Shown here piece after piece: positions 46,233 through 60,100 of a stretch of DNA of 64,000 nt. Origin of the DNA: Heliocidaris erythrogramma (Eukaryota; Echinodermata; Echinoidea; Camarodonta; Echinometridae). The notes under the pieces were generated by a model. The model was not told the DNA's origin. It worked only from the letters and a program-made list of their open reading frames with translations, and searched no databases. Within the stretch, counting starts at the first letter, position 1, and every line of letters starts with the position of its first letter. Position numbers and translations under genes: made by a program. Where the stretch lies: positions 12,035,725 through 12,099,724 of the forward strand of contig CM046866.1 in assembly GCA_025617745.1 (NCBI GenBank), in the 5' to 3' direction.

Positions 46233-46645
46233 ATTGGCACAAGGGGTGAAAAGACTCGCCTGTTTTGCCTCTCTAGCAGGCCTGTAGTCCAGCGTAGTCC
46301 AGCATAGTCCAGCTGTCCGGATGCTCTGCTGGTAGACGCTGGTAGACGATGCTCTCACGGTTCTGCTTCTAAGAATCCCCCCTGTACTGTTCTGCCGACT
46401 GTATTTATAGACCTTATTCCCGTGCTTCCCCAGTCCCGTGACCTGGTGTCTCCCTGTAACCCCCCTTTATGTACATACATAAAGTATAATAGGTGCCGTG
46501 CGTGCGATGGAGTTACGTAACCACAGCGCACGCACGGCCTCACCCCACATCTCATTGTCCAGGCCATGCCTATGTCTAGCCAATATGGCAAGCCACCAGA
46601 GACATAATTATATATTATGGCAGGGAAGCCTGTCACAACACTACA
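46233..46645 (-). mobile_element. LTR of a Ty3/gypsy element, 3' LTR
   Basis: On the minus strand a purine-rich tract (TTTGGGGGAG) precedes TGTAGTGTTGTGACAGGC, the likely LTR start at 46645. Within it are a TATA-like CTATAAATACAG (near 46410) and a run of TAGTCCAGC-type repeats near 46290. The far end near 46233 is a guess, since it abuts the TTAA element. It lies about 700 bases downstream of the integrase stop codon in the same orientation. Confidence 0.6.
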
Positions 46646-47345
46646 CTCCCCCAAATTGTTTGGGACTGACGTTACCCCCTTAATGGAATATATGCATATA
46701 TTCATAATATATACATAAAGATATACAAACATTATTTCCAACAAAAAATATACGTTATCATCAATTTTAACATGAATAGAAACTATTATGCGTCATAAAA
46801 CACACCAAAACAAACAAAATAAACATTGGCTCTGCGTTCCACGGGCCAACCAACTAATCTCCCCAGGGTGTCACAAAAGATTTAACATTTTCTTGTCCAA
46901 ATCTCGGACATATACACATAAGGTTATAAAACCGAAATAAAACCAAATCTGTAACACCCTGCCCTCTTGCCATTTACAAATGCCCTGTATGGGGCATTCG
47001 AGCCGCTCAGCTTTCCATGAGTTTTGCTCTGGCATGTCTGCGTAGCCCTCATAACAAAAATGATATACATTCTCACAAACTGGTGTTTTGCGTCTCCTGG
47101 TACCCTTTCTAGGTGCTATCTTACCAGCCCAGGGTGGTGCGTTACCTCAGGCGTTCGGGTATAACCCTAGGTCACTCAAGCACAGGCAGCAGGGCGCCAA
47201 CTTGTTTGTGGTTTCGAATGGTTCACAAAGACCCGGTGAATTTCCGGTAAGGGGTAGATCTGTTATCGAAACTGAAGTAATAATAATAAAATCTAACAAA
47301 ATTATAAAAATAATTTGTTGAGGGCAAATGTCCCAATACTACAAA

Positions 47346-47855
47346 CTAACTCTGCTTACAGAATGGACAAAAATACTTATCCAGTGCGATACCTTCAGGC
47401 TGAGTGATCCCAACACAGTTGCCATGGAACCACTCATCGCAGCGGTCACACTGGGTCATGAATGAACCGACATCTGGTCCCTTGCAAAAACAGTATAATT
47501 CCTTCGACTTTGTATGTCTCCTCGGTAAGGGACTCGGATCGGTACACCGTTTGAGTCGGTCATGGTGAACCACGTAGGCCGTGTTTTTGTACATGACTCG
47601 ATATAGGGAAGGAGAGAGTTTTCTCATGATTACGGCGGGACCCTTCCAGGGAGGTAATAGTTTCTTACTCTTCCTTTGGGGGACCGCCGTATCCAGCAAA
47701 TAGACTCGATCTCCCTCCTGAAACTCTTGACGGTATACCTTCACGTCATAATCCCTTTTCATACGTTTTTGCGTTTCCCGCAAATGCTCGCGAGCGGTCT
47801 CATGAGCATGGTGGAGGGCCTGCGACAACCTTGCCGAGTAATCCTCCGTTCTGTT
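47346..47855 (-). pseudogene. Ty3/gypsy integrase C-terminus fused to a PHD finger
   Basis: The frame opens at a truncation near 47855 and ends in a stop at 47346. The first part, LSQALHHAHETAREHLRETQ and then FQEGDRVYLLD...PPWKGPAVIM...YVVHHDRLK, is the C-terminal domain of a Ty3/gypsy integrase (GPY/F type), which binds DNA. After a short basic linker comes a C4HC3 PHD finger: C-x-C (YCFC), C-DRC, DEWFHGNC and FCPFC. PHD fingers often read histone H3 tails, so the fusion may steer integration, as chromodomains do in other gypsy elements. The rest of pol is missing upstream, so this is a 5'-truncated copy. The reading frame itself is intact across 160 codons. Confidence 0.85.
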
Positions 47856-48162
47856 TTTTTTATATCCTAGGTAGGATTCTTGCCAATTTGAGGATTACTG
47901 GGCATATTAGCTATAATAGCCATATAACCAGGGTCACTGGATAAGTGAAATCAGCTTATCCTCTGGCTTTGAAGAAAAGTGAGAAAAGGGAAAATTATAA
48001 AATTAACTGTCCATAAGAAATCACATTAGATTTCTGCATAACATTTTGCTGCTTTTTATAACGTGTGAGCAGAATTTTCTGTTATTTATGTTGATATTCA
48101 TATTATAGATATTGTTGCTATGCCTAATCATATATTACTTTTTTGTTCACATCTTCTTGCAG

Positions 48163-51100
48163 CATGGTCGATTGAAAGTTAAGACTACTGAAGAACAACA
48201 AGAAGCGAAGAGGAAAGAACGAGAAAAGAAACTCAAACTTTACACAGCAGGCACCCAGAAAGTCTTTGAAAAGGTAATATGGATTTTAAAACATGAAAGA
48301 AATCCTCATTATCTAATGACTATTTGCCTTGGAATTAACATGTCAATAATTCCATTAACTCTGCTTTGAAGTTAAACAGAGTAGAATTATAATATCATAC
48401 TTAAAGTCCAAATAAATCATGATTTTTATCTTCAAATTAGCAACACTGACATAACTTTTGTAACAAATCCGCTGTTTTGAAAAGACTGAACATATAAAAA
48501 AAGTAATTTGTGAAGTGGAAAAAATACCAATTTGAAAGTTAATGATGATTTGAAAATTTTATGTTCTAATATTTGTTTGTTTTAAAATTATTAGCACTAT
48601 AGGTTTTTATCAGAATCTCATTCTTATCTTTTCATTAATGTCTCTTCCTCAATTATTGTATCCCCCGGCAGTATGCCGGAGGATACTTTGGATTCAGCAG
48701 CGTTTCGCCGCCGCCGCCGCCGCTGCCGCCGCGTCACATTCTTGTGTGCGCTCTAGCGGTCACATTTCTCAACGAATTTCTTTCAGACTTCCTATGGACG
48801 TGTATCTTGGTAAAATCTGGACCCCTATAGTATCTGGTGATGCTGCCCCCAGTGTTCCGTCTTTTATAGGGTAAAAGGCCATATTTTTGGGGAAAGTTTG
48901 TGTGCGCTCTAACGGTCACATTTCTCAACGGATTTTGTTCAAATTTTGTATGAAGGTGTCTCTTGGTAAAATCTGGAACCCTATAGATTTTGGTGATGCT
49001 GCCCCCAGTGTTCCGTCTTTTATAGGGTCAAAGGTCATATTTTGATAGATGTCTTGTGTGTACTCTTGTGTGCGCTCTGGCGGTCACATTTCTCAACGGA
49101 TTTTGTTCAAATTTTACATGAAGGTGTCTCTTGGTGTAATTTAAAAACCTATAGTGTTTGGTGATGCTGCCACCAGTGTCCCGTCTTTTATAGGGTCAAA
49201 GGTCATACTTCAGGGCATGTCGTGAGTGCACTCTGCAGGCCACATTTCTCAATGGATTTTGTTCAAATTTTGTATGGAGATGTATCTTGGTATAATCTAC
49301 ACATGTTTATTTTTTCGTGATGCTGCCCTCATTGTTCCGTCCTTTATAGGGTCAAAGGTCATTTTTCCATTTCTTGCACTCTTACTTCTGCATTTCTTGA
49401 CGGATTTCGTTCAAATTTTGCATGACGGTGTCCCTTGGTGTAATCTAAAAACCTGTAGTTTTTGGTGATGCTGCCACCAGTGTCTCGTCTTTTATAGGGT
49501 CAAAGGTCATACTTCAAGGGATGGCGTGAGTTCACTCTGCAGGCCACATTTCTTGATGGATTTCTTTCAAATTTTGTATGGAGATGTATCTTGGTATAAT
49601 CTACACATCTTTACTGTTTGGTGATGCTGCCCTCATTGTTCCGTCCTTTATAGGGTCAAAGGTCATTTTTCCATTTCTTGCACTCTTACTTCTGCATTTC
49701 TTGACGGATTTCGTTCAAATTTTGCATGAAGGTGTCCCTTGGTGTAATCTAAAAACCTGTAGTTTTTGGTGATGCTGCCACCAGTGTCCCGTCTTTTATA
49801 GGGTCAAAGGTCATACTTCAAGGGATGGCGTGAGTTCACTCTGCAGGCCACATTTCTTGATGGATTTCTTTCAAATTTTGTATGGAGATGTATCTTGGTA
49901 TAATCTACCCATCTTTACTGTTTGGTGATGCTGCCCTCATTGTTCCGTCCTTTATAGGGTCAAAGCTCATTTGTCCCTTTTACTTACTTCTGCATTTCTT
50001 GACGGATTTCATTCAAATTTTGTATGTAGGTCCATTATAGATTACACCTCTACAGTTTTTGGTGATGCTGCCTCTAGTGTTCCGTCTTTCATAGGATCAA
50101 AGGTCATATTTTAGTGGATGTCTTATGTGCGCTCTGAGGTCATATTTCTTGCGAATTTTCTATAAAAATGCATTATACTCTAATCTACACAAATCGTTTT
50201 GGTAATGCTGCTCCTGGTGTTGACAATATTCCGGGCCACTGGCGGCAATTTCTACACCATCCTTTTGTTTGAGGGAGGGTCTTTGTCCCTCCTTCAAATC
50301 GCTGCCAGCGCCGGGGGATACATTTCGCATTGCGCGGCACGAGGAATGCACATTTCTAGTTTCTTTTAGATTACTCTCTTTCAGCACTAACTAATAAAGA
50401 ACAACTACATATTCTTCAAGTAAAATGAAATCAATTTGATAACATTTAGGGTAATGTACATTCATTCATCAACGAGAGGACATAAGTTCAAACTCTTCAC
50501 AAAACGCTTATGATTAGAACTCAGAAGTAAATTTTTCTTAAAAAAAAAAAAAATTAAATGTTGTTGAAGCAAAAACAGTGGAAAATTTTAAGGAGTTATT
50601 GGACAAGCACTGGTGGGGGGAAAGATATCGAAGTGGAGACCGGAATTCTACAGGAGAAAATCCTTCATTTCCGTACCTGATGTGATGTGATGATGTGATG
50701 TGATGTAATCTAACCACTGGAAAATGGTGATTGTATTGACATTAAAGGGAGAAGATATTACAGAAACATAAGATAGCTTTTCATTGGGTTCTTTACTTTA
50801 CCATTTCAGAGAAAGAAGAATGAATTTGACGGGGAAATTTTGGAAGTTTGTGCACAGCTACTTTCAGCCAACCCAGACTTTTACACACTTTGGAATGTCA
50901 GAAAGGAAACTTTCCAAGTGTTTGCAGAGACAAAGTAGGTACCCATGTTAAACATTCATCCCTCCGTTACAAGCTTCGTATTATCTTGGAAAAGTTATTA
51001 CTATCCGATTGCAGTACTATCAAAGTGATTTATACCCGTGGTCTGTCAGTTGTATCAATCTTATTTATTATCTGTTTTGTAGTACTCTTGCACTTAGCAA

Positions 51101-54100
51101 TATTGTTGATTCATTATGAAGTTGTTGTTGTATCCTATTGAACATATTGTTCATAATTGTTGATTTTGTATGCGCTAGTCTTCAATGACAATAGCTCTCT
51201 GCTTGGATTAAATATTTTTGTCATTTATTCAACAAGAGCAGTTAACTTTAAATCTTTACCTGTATGATACAAATAAATCTCCTTTCCACTAAAAGTTTTC
51301 CATCATAATGGAAAGTGCTGTAAGTCTGTATGGAACTACAGAGATTCACCATAAGTTTTGCTAACCGTTGACTATTGAATTTTCATATTCTTATAGGCTT
51401 AGTACAGGGACTACTCGGTTCCTGTGAGTTATCGGTTAAGAAACTATTGTTTTAGAGAGAGAGAGTATGACCCAAAGGATTTTATTTTAGTGGCACATAT
51501 ACATGTAGAAGAAAAATCAAGAATGACATCAGAAAAATTGAAAGTTATGAACAGATTCCAATTTTCAACTTTTTTGTTAAAAATAGATGTTAAAATTGTC
51601 AGCAAGATATTTGAAAATAAATTTGCCTCGTGTTTTCCAGGACTCCTGATGAGATGCAGGAGCTGTTTGATAGAGAGCTGGGTTTTGTCGAGTCTTGCTT
51701 GCGGGTTAACCCCAAGTCCTATGGTGCTTGGTACCACCGATGCTGGGTGATGGAGCACACCCCTAAACCAGATTGGAAGCAAGAACTCAAACTCTGTAAT
51801 CTCTACCTGGAATATGATGAGAGAAATTGTAAGTCCAAGAAATGATTGCCAATGTGGATGTTGTTGGGCACTGGGCAGTGAAACATTAGAACACTATTGG
51901 TGTGATTGTGTATAGTGTTTCTTTGATGTTCTGTATTCTCCTCCATTGTGCATGCGGACATTACTTGTATTAAAACAAAGGAATAATAACAATAATACTA
52001 ATAAATGTAACTTATATAGCGCCAAGTCCACTCTGTGGAGTGCTCAAGGCGCATGTAGAAATTAATTAAGAATTAAACAGAAATGCTTTTACATGATTTT
52101 TAAAAGAATCAGATGTTGTGCACTTTTTTATGTCTTTAGGAAGGCTATTCCATAATTTAGGACAAGCATGGGCAAATGATCTTTCCCCCAAGATCTTGCG
52201 AATAGTATTGTGAACCTATAACATGTTTCTTGTAACTTTCATTTTATGTCAGTTAAGTTCTGTTCTCTTATTTGGCAAGTGGATGTTCAAGTTGAAACAA
52301 ATAATACTTAATCATATTATTTTTCATGACTTTTATTAGCTCACCTGAGCCTAAGGCTCGAGTGAGCTATTGCGATGGAAATTTGTCCGTCGTGCGTCGT
52401 GCGTCGTCCGTCGTGCGTCGTCCGTTAACTTTTTACATTTTCATCTTCTTCTCCAAAACCCATGATCGGAATTCAACCAAACTTGGTAGGAATCATCCTT
52501 AGGGGTAGGGGACCCAAAGTTGCTAAAATGGTACATGTGGCCCCCAGGGGGCCCAGGGGGAGGGCCCCCAATTGTAAAAGCTATGTAAATTTCAAACATC
52601 TTCTTCTCCAGAACCAGGCATAGCTCAGACTTGGTATTGTGTATGGAGATACCTCTATAGATGAAGAATGAATGTTGTTCATGAAATTTCTCTGAGTGGC
52701 CCTATAGGGGCCCTGTGGGGGTAACATACTGGAGGGGGGGGGGGGGGGGGGCGCTGCCAGGCAAAATGTACATTCTGATCTTCTCCAAAACACATGATCG
52801 GAATTCAAACAAACTTGGTAGGAATCATCCTTAGGGGTAGGGGACCCAAAGTTGCTAAAATGGTACATGTGGCCCCCAGGGGGGCCCAGGGGGAGGGCCC
52901 CCAATTGTAAAAGCTATGTAAATTTCAAACATCTTCTTCTCCAGAACCAGGCATAGCTCAGACTTGGTATTGTGTATGGAGATACCTCTATAGATGAAGA
53001 ATGAATGTTGTTCATGATATTTCTCTGAGTGGCCCTATAGGGGCCCTGTGGGGGTAACATACTGGAGGGGGGGGGGGGGGGCGCTGCCAGGCAAAATGTA
53101 CATTCTGATCTTCTCCAAAACACATGATCGGAATTCAAACAAACTTGGTAGGAATCATCCTTAGGGGTAGGGGACCCAAAGTTGCTAAAATGGTACATGT
53201 GGCCCCCAGGGGGGCCCAGGGGGAGGGCCCCCAATTGTAAAAGCTATGTAAATTTCAAACATCTTCTTCTCCAGAACCAGGCATAGCTCAGACTTGGTAT
53301 TGTGTATGGAGATACCTCTATAGATGAAGAATGAATGTTGTTCATGATATTTCTCTGAGTGGCCCTATAGGGGCCCTGTGGGGGTAACATACTGGAGGGG
53401 GGGGGGGGCGCTGCCAGGCAAAATGTACATTCTGATCTTCTCCAAAACACATTATCGGAATTCAAACAAACTTGGTAGGAATCATCCTTAGGGGTAGGGG
53501 ACCCAAAGTTGCTAAAATGGTACATGTGGCCCCCAGGGGGCCCAGGGGGAGGGCCCCCAATTGTAAAAGCTATGTAAATTTCAAACATCTTCTTCTCCAG
53601 AACCAGGCATAGCTCAGACTTGGTATTGTGTATGGAGATACCTCTATAGATGAAGAATGAATGTTGTTCATGAAATTTCTCTGAGTGGCCCTATAGGGGC
53701 CCTGTGGGGTAACATATTGGAGGGGGGGGCACTGCCAGGCAAAATGTACATTCTGATCTTCTCCAAAACACATGATCGGAATTCAACCAAACTTGGTAGG
53801 AATCATCCTTAGGGGTAGGGGACCCAAAGTTTCTAAAATGGTACATGTGGCCCCAGGAAAGGCCCAGGGGAAGGCCCCCAATTGTAAAAGCTATGTAAAT
53901 TTCAAACATCTTCTCCAGAACCAGGCATAGCTCAGACTTGGTATTGTGTATGGAGATACCTCTATAGATGAAGAATGAATGTTGTTCATGAAATTTCTCT
54001 GAGTGGCCCTATAGGGGCCCTGTGGGGGTAACATATTGGAGGGGGGGCGCTGCCAGGCAAAATGTACATTCTGATCTTCTTCTCCAAAACACATGATCGG

Positions 54101-57100
54101 AATTCAACCAAACTTGGTAGGAATCATCCTTAGGGGTAGGGGATCCAAAGTTGCTAAAATGGTACATGTGGCCCCCAGGGGGGCCCAGGGGGAAGGCCCC
54201 CAAGTGTAAAAGCTATGTAAATTTCAAACATCTTCTTCTCCAGAACCAGGAATAGCTCAGACTTGGTATTGTGTATGGAGATACCTCTATAGACGAAAAA
54301 TGAAAGTTGTTCATGAATTTTTTCTTGGTGGCCCTTTAGGGGGTCTGTGGGGGTAACATACTGGAGGGGGGGGGGTGGGGCAAGTTGTCCACCATCCATA
54401 AACTTTTTACATTTTCAGCTTCGAAGCTTAAACTTGGTATTGTGTATAGACATACCTCTATAGATGAAGAATGAAAGTTGTTCATGTGCTAGAGAGAACA
54501 TGCACCAGATGTGAATTGATCCACCTCAGGTGAGCGTCGTGCCCCCTGGGGCTCTTGTCTTTTGTTTAGATAAAACCTTGTTCATTTTTGAGCCACAAAT
54601 TCTGACGCAACTTCTTACCAGTACTATTCACATTTATTTGACCCAGGTCATTTTTTTTTCCTTTAAATCTTTTATGTCATACTTTGATGGACCATATGAA
54701 CCTGATTCTGTTTGTTGGAAATTGGCACTAAACAAGAAGCCAATATTATTGATTTTATATCTTCATCTTTTGTATTATTTAGTTCATTGTTGGGACTACA
54801 GACGGTTCGTAGTAGCCAAGTCGAATGTGGCCCCATCGGATGAGCTCGAATTCACCAGCAAGAAGATCAGTACTAACTTCTCCAACTACTCCTCCTGGCA
54901 CTACAGGAGTAAGCTCCTACCGGTGCTCTATCCAGATCAGGAGAAGAAGGGAAGACTCAAGGAAGATATCCTCATGCAAGGTATCAGTCATTCTTCTGGT
55001 TTCTACTTGTTCTCGTAAGAAGAACCAGTTTAGTGACCCTATCATCTTCTTAAACAACTGTCTATCCAAGTGTATCGACCTTGAGCCAACTGCTTCACTT
55101 TTCCATATCCCACTTTAAGTATGCAATACGTTCGTCCATGGAAGCTTTGCGAGGACTTCCTTGTGTCTTCTTTCTCGTCAGACAACTTTCTACGACTCCA
55201 CAAGGCTGCATCGAGACCAAAGAGCCAGCCCCTATTTCCATCTTATAAACTTTATATTTCTTTCTGTCTCTGGGTTTTTGTATTATATGTGAGATGTTGG
55301 TTATCACCAAAATGGTATTATGTAAAATTACATTAGTAGTCTTCTACGCTCTTGTTCTTTGTTGTGTTATGTGTAGTTGTTATATTATAATTTACTCTTG
55401 GAGTTTCATTTTAATCATGCATAATATAGACAATTTTTATATCATGACCATTAGCTTAATTCTGTGCCTATAGCTTGTATTGAGTTTTTTAAATCATTTC
55501 TCGTAATGTGTTTTTGTGTATGTTTAATTTTTGTATCAGAATATGACTTAGTGCAGAATGCCTTCTTCACTGACCCCAATGATCAGAGTGCATGGTTTTA
55601 TCATAGATGGCTTATGGGACGAGGTAAGTCACTCCGCAGAATTCTATATTTGTTTGTAATCAGTCAAAAGTCATATTTCATTTACTGTGTTTATTAGTAA
55701 ATTTAGGACACCTTAAACCCTGTTCATCTATCTCCTTGACAAATACCCCTCTAGGGAAAATACCTCCCCCTCCTGGACCTTTACCCCCATTCCTATTTCC
55801 TGGCAGGTGACCCCAAATAGGAAAATCTTTAACTGCAACATGGTCCAGATTTATCATTAATCAATTAATGAATTCATATGATATCAGGTGACTTATGGGG
55901 TGTTGCAAGAAAGTTGCGATTGATTGCAAGTTGCAACTGATCGGTACTGACCAATCAAAATCATTGTTGCAAGTGCATCTTCTTGAATGGGCAGACCCTG
56001 AACCATTTAGAATGGTTGTTCTAATTTGCTTTACAATTTGCAATTGATTGCAACTTTCCTGTAACACCCATGTGTCAAATCATTTAATTCATAACCATTA
56101 AGGTATGTACACCAGCAAATAAGGCAAAATTAGCAGAGGTTAATCAATATGAACCAAACCATTGTTACTTTTTCCTACTCCTATCCCGCACATCATTCTG
56201 GCATTGGTTAATAAAGTCATCGTTTTTTTTCTCTCGCTTCATTTTCAGATATGTGCTCACAACGGGAAGTATATTTCCTCATTTCATGGAGCTTCTTTTT
56301 TTCCCTTTTTTTTTTTTTCTTGCATCCGCAGGTGAGAAGCCATTAGGAATCCAACTTATCTATGCAAATAGTGCCATCAGTCAAGTCATGGTGACATTCA
56401 GCCAGCCTGTAAACCTCCTGCAGCAGCCAGCAGAGGTGTCTATCAATGGTTCGGTTGTCGAGGGAACATGGAGGAACTCAAGGTGTAGTCAGTACCACTC
56501 CATTATGTGGGTATCCTTTTTATAAACAGGGGGCATTTCATCAAATGTCTTGTCTGTGATTTTACCGACAAATTTGCTCTCAGCCAGTCAGATGCAAGGA
56601 TTTCAGTAGCTTATAACAGTTATTGTAACTTGTCATTAATGACAAGTTTTATGAAACAGGGCCCAGGTCTTGGAAGTAGGGTTTGGATGTGCACTCATGA
56701 CTATGCATGCAGTGTTATTGTTGTTGTTTGATTGTAAGGTTTTAACCAATATGTTTTAATCAGATCAACATCATACAAAACATGCTTATCATGTCATTTT
56801 TTTTCTTGTAATCTGGTAGTGTAATGTGGACCGAGTGTAATAATATAGCTGGAAATGTGGTTATAGACAAGATAAGAGAAAATATACAGCTTCATTACAT
56901 GCCTAGCAGAATTAAGAACTCTGAGAAAGAAATAATTTGTTATGTTAAAAGTATTGATGGATGAATAATAATAATCAAAAGCTCATATGTGATTGAAGAG
57001 TTTTGAGAAGATTCATGAAAATTATCACTACTTTACTTTATATTTTTTATGGATTACTTTGATTCATCTGAAAATTTTGATGAGTAAACTAAAAGATCCT

Positions 57101-60100
57101 CTGGTATTGCAGTATTGGGTACCCTTAACTCCTGTTAAGATCTACACGGTAACCAGTGAGGCATTGAGGCAAGAAGGTGATAGAACACTTCAAGTCAAAC
57201 TGGGTGAAGATGTCTGTAGATCATGTCATCTAGGCGAAGGTACGTATTAAAAAGGAGTACAGCTATAACAGAAAACAATGTTGTCTGTATTACAGTTGAA
57301 CCTGGTTATAAAGAGCACTGTTATAACAAACTCTTTTTATAACAAGGTAATTTTGCTGATCCTTCTTCTTTGTATTGTATTGTTTTTTAGCCCTGATATA
57401 ACAAGATATAAAAAGGTAATTTCCTTGGTCCCAAGGAGTTTGTTATAACGAGGTTCCACTGTACCATGCGACAATCTTAAGTACAATGCAGGAATGTTTT
57501 AATGGGGGTGTATTGGGGAGTGGAGGTGAAGGATTGTTTCTGTGTAATTCAAAATTTTAAGTCTTGTATGAAGGTGGTTTGGTTAACTTGCTTTTCAGTC
57601 TTTTTTATAGCATATGACAGTTGCCTTGCAAAAATTAGATAAAGCATGCTACTGGCTTACATTTACTCGTAGCAAGCAGAACAATGATGAGCAAATAATT
57701 TCTAAAGGTGTTAAGTAGATTAATTTGTAATCAATAAAGGAAAATTTCGTAATGCCGCCATCCACCATATAGACAATCTGTAGAGTTCAAATTCTATATG
57801 ATTATTCCAAAATGTATCCAACTTAGTTGACTCTTGCTTGCATGTACTTCCTTACATTCAGGTGTGGCAGAATGTTGGAGCAAGGATGACCAAGACGCAA
57901 GTTCTCTCTTCACCGCCGAACTCAGCGATGAAAAAACAGAATTCCTCACCACAGAACTAGAATCCTGTCAGCAACTTCGAGAATTGGAACCAGATAATAA
58001 ATGTGAGCTTTAGCATCTTAGCGTTTTCAGCACACATGTAACTTAACATATATATTACGCACATGGTTCAATCTTCAAAATATCATTCAACCGCAAAACC
58101 CTATTGTGGTCTGGCTTTTTAACTTACAAAGATCCATACTGGGTTCTGGACCAGTCCGGTAACTCGTGAAGGAACACAGTTGAATCTATCATTAAAATTT
58201 GACACCAATAACTGTCTGTTCTTTTCCTAAGAGAGCTTTGTAACACATATTACAATACATGCATGGCAGACATGTACATACTCACAAACATTAGAAAAAT
58301 TCACTTTCTGAGTGACAAAAGATGACATAAAGTGAGCTTTTTCACAACTCTTTTCTTTGGGACCTCCGTTACAAGTTGACCCAATTTGAGTTTTAGTCTG
58401 GTTTGTTTCTGGCTCGGCTCAAAAACTTCAATCTGGCAAGTTTGGGACCAGTTCTTGTTCTGAGCTATAGCACTATACTGAGGCAGCAGCCTCTTGTGTT
58501 TTGTGTGTTTGTATGGTTTCCTGCATTTGGTACTGTTTCAGATTTTCACTGGGAGCTCTTCATGGTCCTCCGTAGACTTAGAATTTGCTCTTACTATTTT
58601 TATGTGCTCTGTTTGCTGTTACTCTTTTCCCCTGAGTGTACTGTCCAGGCCATTTACTTGTGTGCAGGGTGTATGTCGACTGCAATTATCACTGAGGCTG
58701 TTAGACCCTTTGAAGCTTATGTGGCTTCTATTTCTTTGCTGTTCACTCTTTTATTGTTTAATATGCTACGCCCTTTTGATATTCACTGTCTTTGCTAAAT
58801 CATTTGATTTACTGTGTAATATTTTTTTTCACCTTTTGCTATCGTTGGTATTACTTTATCACATTGTGTACTCTCTTTTGCCATTTTTTCTGTTGCAGGG
58901 TGCCTGTTGACAGTGATCCTTCTAATGAGAGTCCTCGACCCTTTGAAGCTTGAAGCGGAGATGCTTGGCTGCTTCACAACCATCCTGTCTCAAGACACCT
59001 ACCGGGCAAACTACTTCAAGGATCTCAGGAGCAAGTTTATCATGGAGAATGCCATCATGAGATACCTGCAGGAGAGTTCAAAGGTCACAGGGTCACAGAC
59101 AACATTTGATGTCTCTGGAAAGGTCTGTGTGAATGAATGTAGGCGTACAGGGGGGGGGGGATAGCAGTTAGTCCTTTTGACTTTCCAGTCCATAAAGACT
59201 TGTTGATTTTAAATCCTGGTAATTTATGTCCATGGCCCTGTTTCATACAACTTGTTATCAATAACAAGTTACAAAAATTGTTATAAGCTACTGAAATCCT
59301 TAAATCTGGCTGAGAGTAAGGGCTGATAACAAGTTTTAGGAAACAGGGCTCTGATATCTCTCCTGACCCAAAAGGGTACCTGATACGCTAATATTCCTTA
59401 ATTGCGTTTAATCTTTCATATTTGACTGTCCATTTATAGGATAAGTTTTTATTCCAAAACTTGTAATTTTGGATGATTGTAAGTAGGGTCTAATTGCAAG
59501 TTTTCAAAGAGACATGATCTTTTTTGGGGGGGGGGAGGGGGGAGACAATATATCTCTTTTAATTTCATAGACATTAACAACATTGTTTTTGTGACACTTT
59601 CCTATAACTTTTTTAAAATTTTAAGATAGATTTATGCTCTTCCATTACATTCATTTTCTTTTGAATTCGTATGTTTCTAAGAATTATGCACGTTATGACT
59701 GTTGGTTGTAAATTTGAATTTTCCGTAATCGTTATGTTCACGAAATTTATTCTATTGGACCAATATAATTTTGATTTGATTTGTTATCACAGGAGTTGAC
59801 TACGCTACATCATCTCCATCATCTATCTTCAGTACACTCTGTGGACCTCTCCAGCAATGACCTTCTTGCCCTTAATGATGTAGATCAACTGTTCTGCTTG
59901 TCCAATTTGAAGGCTGATAGTAATAGGCTGGAAGACATCTCAAACCTATGTGGACTGCCCTGCCTGGAAACCTTGTCACTGAAAAACAACAGTATCCTTT
60001 CAGGGGTTCAGCCTACATGGGATTGTTGATGAAGATGATGATGGTGGTGGTGATGATGATGGTGGTGGTGGTGGTGGTGGTGGTGGTGGTGGTTGTGCCG

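Noticed and set aside
47346..47855. A host PHD-finger gene
   Set aside because: The PHD finger is in frame with a gypsy integrase tail and is followed by a purine tract and an LTR, so it belongs to a retroelement.
49226..49772. Repeated hydrophobic frames ([19 protein letters not shown]) as membrane proteins
   Set aside because: They fall within a tandem repeat inside an intron and repeat with the unit.
52581..54399. Series of minus-strand frames of about 67-114 codons
   Set aside because: Each is one tandem unit of an intronic repeat, and frames shift with G-run length.
54530..55118. A separate gene of 162 codons
   Set aside because: Only 54783-54980 is coding, as a RABGGTA exon with clear acceptor and donor. 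The rest is intron read-through.
58403..58910. Hydrophobic frames as membrane proteins
   Set aside because: They lie in a RABGGTA intron, are T-rich, and are cut by the acceptor of the next exon.
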